From NCBI GenBank assembly GCA_015660155.1, contig DQLO01000001.1:1-8668 (forward strand): a stretch of DNA of 8,668 nt, written 5' to 3'. The DNA comes from Verrucomicrobiota bacterium. GTDB lineage: Bacteria; Verrucomicrobiota; Verrucomicrobiia; Limisphaerales; UBA1100. Positions 6,300 through 8,668 of the stretch are shown piece after piece. The notes below the pieces were generated by a model, which worked only from the letters and a program-made list of their open reading frames with translations, made no database searches and had not been told where the DNA came from. Every line of letters begins with the position of its first letter. The first letter of the stretch is position 1. The position numbers and the translations under genes were made by a program.

Positions 6300-7679
6300 A
6301 TGAAAACTATATTTGCTGCGCTCTTTCTGATTTCTCAATTCGTCACGCCCGTGGTTCATGCGGCGGGGAAACCCAATGTCATTTACATTCTTGCCGACGA
6401 CCTTGGCTACGGCGACTTGTCGTGTTACGGGCAGAAAAAATTTAAGACGCCGAACATCGATCGGCTCGCGAAGGAGGGCTTGAAGTTTACGGCGCATTAT
6501 TCGGGCAACACAGTGTGCACGCCGAGCCGCGCGGTGTTGATGACGGGCCAGCACTCGGGCCATTGTTTTGTGCGCGGGAATCTGGGCAACGAAAATGAAG
6601 CGGCATTGGATGCGAAGATGACGGTGTTACCGGAGGTGTTTAAGGCGGCCGGTTATCGCACGGGTGCGTTTGGCAAATGGGGCCTCGGCCACACGCACCT
6701 GCCGGGCGCGAGCAATCCGTTGAGCCACGGGTTTGATGAATATTACGGCTGGAAAAGTCAGAGGATCGCCCACACGTATTATCCCTCCACCGCGGTGCAC
6801 AATGGCAAGGAGGTTCCGCTGAAAAAGGGCACGTACATTCACGGGCCGTTGATGGAGCACGCGCGCGATTTCATTCGGCGCAGTGTGGCGGCGAAGGAAC
6901 CGTTTTTTTGTTACATCCCCACCGCCATCCCGCACGCGGCGATGCATGCGCCGGCGGAGTTGCACGCCAAATGGCGCAAGGTATTTCCGCAGTTCGACAA
7001 AAAAATTGGCCGATACGGTGCCGGCGGCGAGGCGTGCCCGGATGTGGTGAACCCCATCGCCGGGTTTGCCGCGATGATGGAGCATCTCGATAACGAAGTG
7101 GGCGCGGTGCTCGCGTTGCTTGCGGAACTGGGCATCGACGACAACACGCTCGTGATGTTCGCCAGCGACAACGGCGCGCACAAAGAAGGCGGGCACGACC
7201 CGGCGTTTTGGAATTCCACCGGAGGCCTTCGCGGTTATAAACGCGATATGCACGAGGGCGGCATCCGCACCCCAATGCTCGCCCGTTGGCCCGGCGTGAT
7301 TGCCCCCGGCAAAACCACCGCCCACCTCAGCGCCTTTCAGGATATGCTGCCCACGATGTGCGAACTCACCGGCCAACCCGTGCCCAAACAAAGCGACGGC
7401 ATTTCATTCCTCCCCACCCTACGCGGTGCATCAAAAAAACAAGCCAAGCACGATTATCTGTATTTTGAATTCTGCACCGGCGCGAGCAAGATCCGCTCCC
7501 AAGCACTCCGCACCGGCGACTGGAAAGCTTACCGTCCCGTGGGCAAACCGCTTGAGCTATTCAACCTCGCCACCGATCCCTACGAGAAAAACGACCTCGC
7601 AAAATCCAAGCCCGACCGCGCCGCCCTAATGGCCACCCTAATGAAAGAGGCCCACGTGCCGGTGGCGGCGAAAAAATAA
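6300..7679 (+). CDS. Secreted sulfatase, arylsulfatase A-like (CTPSR, GKWGLG)
   Basis: This is a complete sulfatase of 459 residues when started at ATG 6300, which begins a good signal peptide (MKTIFAALFLISQFVTPVVHAA, cleavage near residue 21). The frame extends upstream to 6030, but that part overlaps the previous gene and is not signal-like. The formylglycine site is the canonical C73-T-P-S-R77. Metal ligands are D33, D34 (ILADDLGYGD), D290 and N291 (FASDNGAH). K126 lies in GKWGLG, where Gly128 replaces the active-site His. H212 lies in IPHAAMHAP, and K314 in LRGYKRDMHEGGIRTP. The C-terminal block ALRTGDWKAYRP ... LELFNLATDPYEKNDL is complete, and the tail is short (AAKK). It is separated from the preceding five genes by 172 bp and may be its own transcription unit. 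Base use resembles the downstream ABC-F gene more than the upstream genes: G-rich in the 5' part and C-rich in the 3' part. The identity is firm; the substrate is unknown. Confidence 0.93.
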   Translation: MKTIFAALFLISQFVTPVVHAAGKPNVIYILADDLGYGDLSCYGQKKFKTPNIDRLAKEGLKFTAHYSGNTVCTPSRAVLMTGQHSGHCFVRGNLGNENEAALDAKMTVLPEVFKAAGYRTGAFGKWGLGHTHLPGASNPLSHGFDEYYGWKSQRIAHTYYPSTAVHNGKEVPLKKGTYIHGPLMEHARDFIRRSVAAKEPFFCYIPTAIPHAAMHAPAELHAKWRKVFPQFDKKIGRYGAGGEACPDVVNPIAGFAAMMEHLDNEVGAVLALLAELGIDDNTLVMFASDNGAHKEGGHDPAFWNSTGGLRGYKRDMHEGGIRTPMLARWPGVIAPGKTTAHLSAFQDMLPTMCELTGQPVPKQSDGISFLPTLRGASKKQAKHDYLYFEFCTGASKIRSQALRTGDWKAYRPVGKPLELFNLATDPYEKNDLAKSKPDRAALMATLMKEAHVPVAAKK

Positions 7680-7752
7680 CCGACGCGACAACTTTGTTTT
7701 CTTCAACTTTACCTTGCTGTGAAGCCCATCTTTGCGCATCTTGCGCGGCTTT

Positions 7753-8668
7753 ATGTTGACATTGGCGGGAGTGGAAAAATCATTTGGCGGGCGCACGCTG
7801 TTTAGCGAGGCTTCGTTGCAGCTGAATCGTGGCGATCGTTTGGGCCTCGTGGGGCCCAATGGCGCGGGGAAGTCCACGCTGTTCAATCTCATCCTCGGCG
7901 AGGAATCGGTCGATAAGGGCAAGGTGGAACGCCTGCGTAATCTCGATCTCGGCTTTTTGCCGCAGGAAAGTTTGCCGGTGAAGGACGGCACGGTGCTGGA
8001 ATTAGCGCTGTCGTTTTCGCCGGAATATCTCGTGGCGCGCGGGAAAATTTTGCGCGGCGAACACGTGGAGCCGGAGGAGTACGATCTGTACAACGAAAAG
8101 GGCGGCCCGCAGCTCGAGGCCAAGGCCAAGCGCATACTCGCCGGCTTGAGCTTTCGCGATAGCGACCACGACCGCCCCGCGCGCGAGATGAGCGGCGGCT
8201 GGATTATGCGCGCGCATCTCGGCCGCTTGCTGGTGCAGGAGCCGGATTTGCTGATGCTCGATGAGCCGACCAACCATCTCGACCTCGAGGCGTTGATTTG
8301 GGTGCAGGAGTATTTGAAGAATTATCCCGGCGCGATTTTGATGATTTCCCACGACCGCGAATTCATTAACCAACTCGTGCACGGCATCCTCGAGATTCGC
8401 CGCGAGCGGTTGTTTCGCTGGACTGGAAATTACGATTCGTTTTTGCAACAACGCGACGCGCACGAGAATCAGCAACTTGCCGCCCACAAAAATCAACAGC
8501 GCCAAATCGATCATCTCCAAACATTCATCACCCGTTTCGGCGCGAAGAACACCAAGGCCACCCAAGCCAAAAGTAAACAAAAGCAAATCGACCGGATGAA
8601 GGCCGCGATGGTGGACGCGCCGCAAGGCGAGGAGCGCCGGATGAAGGGCTTTCGCTTTCCGCAACCCG
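7753..8668 (+). CDS. ABC-F family ATPase, N-terminal 305 residues (3' end off window)
   Basis: This is a soluble tandem-ABC ATPase with no membrane segments. ABC-F proteins bind the ribosomal E-site and influence translation or relieve stalling; they are not transporters. The first nucleotide-binding domain is complete: Walker A GPNGAGKST (residues 34-42), signature MSGGW (146-150), Walker B with D-loop LLMLDEPTNHLD (166-177), and the switch His200 in ISHDREF. The insertion between Walker A and the signature (about 95-120) fits the ABC-F 'arm' region. The start of the inter-domain linker is visible at about 232-300: Gln-, Lys- and Arg-rich, probably helical, ending RRMKGFRFP, which usually leads into the second domain. 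ATG 7753 gives the family-typical opening MLTLAGVEKSFG, although no Shine-Dalgarno site precedes it. The 73-bp gap after the last sulfatase (7680-7752) shows no convincing terminator or promoter. The subfamily (Uup, EttA, YheS or YbiT type) cannot be fixed from this half. It is probably unrelated to sulfatase function. Confidence 0.92.
   Translation, partial: MLTLAGVEKSFGGRTLFSEASLQLNRGDRLGLVGPNGAGKSTLFNLILGEESVDKGKVERLRNLDLGFLPQESLPVKDGTVLELALSFSPEYLVARGKILRGEHVEPEEYDLYNEKGGPQLEAKAKRILAGLSFRDSDHDRPAREMSGGWIMRAHLGRLLVQEPDLLMLDEPTNHLDLEALIWVQEYLKNYPGAILMISHDREFINQLVHGILEIRRERLFRWTGNYDSFLQQRDAHENQQLAAHKNQQRQIDHLQTFITRFGAKNTKATQAKSKQKQIDRMKAAMVDAPQGEERRMKGFRFPQP

Noticed and set aside
6627..7391. 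254-codon open frame on the minus strand inside the last sulfatase
   Set aside because: It lies opposite a well-supported sulfatase, is rich in His, Arg and Ala as expected of an antisense shadow of a GC-rich gene, and has no recognisable domain.
7680..7752. Possible terminator between the last sulfatase and the ABC-F gene (TTGCGCATCTTGCGC repeat, T-rich stretch)
   Set aside because: The repeat gives only a 4-bp GCGC stem and no T-run follows it, so a rho-independent terminator cannot be supported.
8002..8664. Long minus-strand open frame opposite the ABC-F gene
   Set aside because: The + strand carries unmistakable Walker A, signature and Walker B motifs here, so the minus frame is a shadow.

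Overview
The window is an array of type I (formylglycine-dependent) sulfatase genes, all on the + strand. It holds the C-terminal end of one sulfatase (1-332), five complete sulfatases (335-1726, 1723-3123, 3149-4555, 4559-6127, 6300-7679), and the first 305 codons of an ABC-F ATPase that runs off the right edge (7753-8668). Nearly all of the sequence is coding. The only sizeable gaps are 172 bp before the last sulfatase and 73 bp before the ABC-F gene. I see no tRNA, rRNA, CRISPR array, transposase or integrase.

Organism: several divergent, secreted sulfatases side by side, lysine-rich C-terminal tails, moderate-to-high GC and weak Shine-Dalgarno sequences all suggest the Planctomycetota-Verrucomicrobiota group, probably an aquatic or marine polysaccharide degrader. 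This is inferred from gene style; no taxonomic marker is present.

Layout: the first five genes are packed tightly (a 2-bp gap, a 4-bp ATGA overlap, a 25-bp gap and a 3-bp gap), so they very probably form one transcript that starts left of the window. The sixth sulfatase follows a 172-bp spacer and may have its own promoter. The ABC-F gene is a housekeeping-type translation factor and probably marks the end of the sulfatase locus.

Function: the five complete sulfatases are not recent duplicates. Each has a different cysteine motif (CCPSR, CSPSR, CTPTR, CTASR, CTPSR) and a different version of the active-site Lys motif. One matches iduronate-2-sulfatase at every catalytic position. Each has an N-terminal signal peptide, so they probably act together in the periplasm or outside the cell, removing sulfate esters at different positions of one complex sulfated glycan. 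The glycan cannot be named, because no glycoside hydrolase, lyase, transporter, regulator or formylglycine-generating enzyme lies in the window. I found no clearly new type of system. The most useful leads are the single-family polycistron, the variable active-site residues, the CTASR maturation motif, the lysine tails, and a shift in base skew inside the last two genes.
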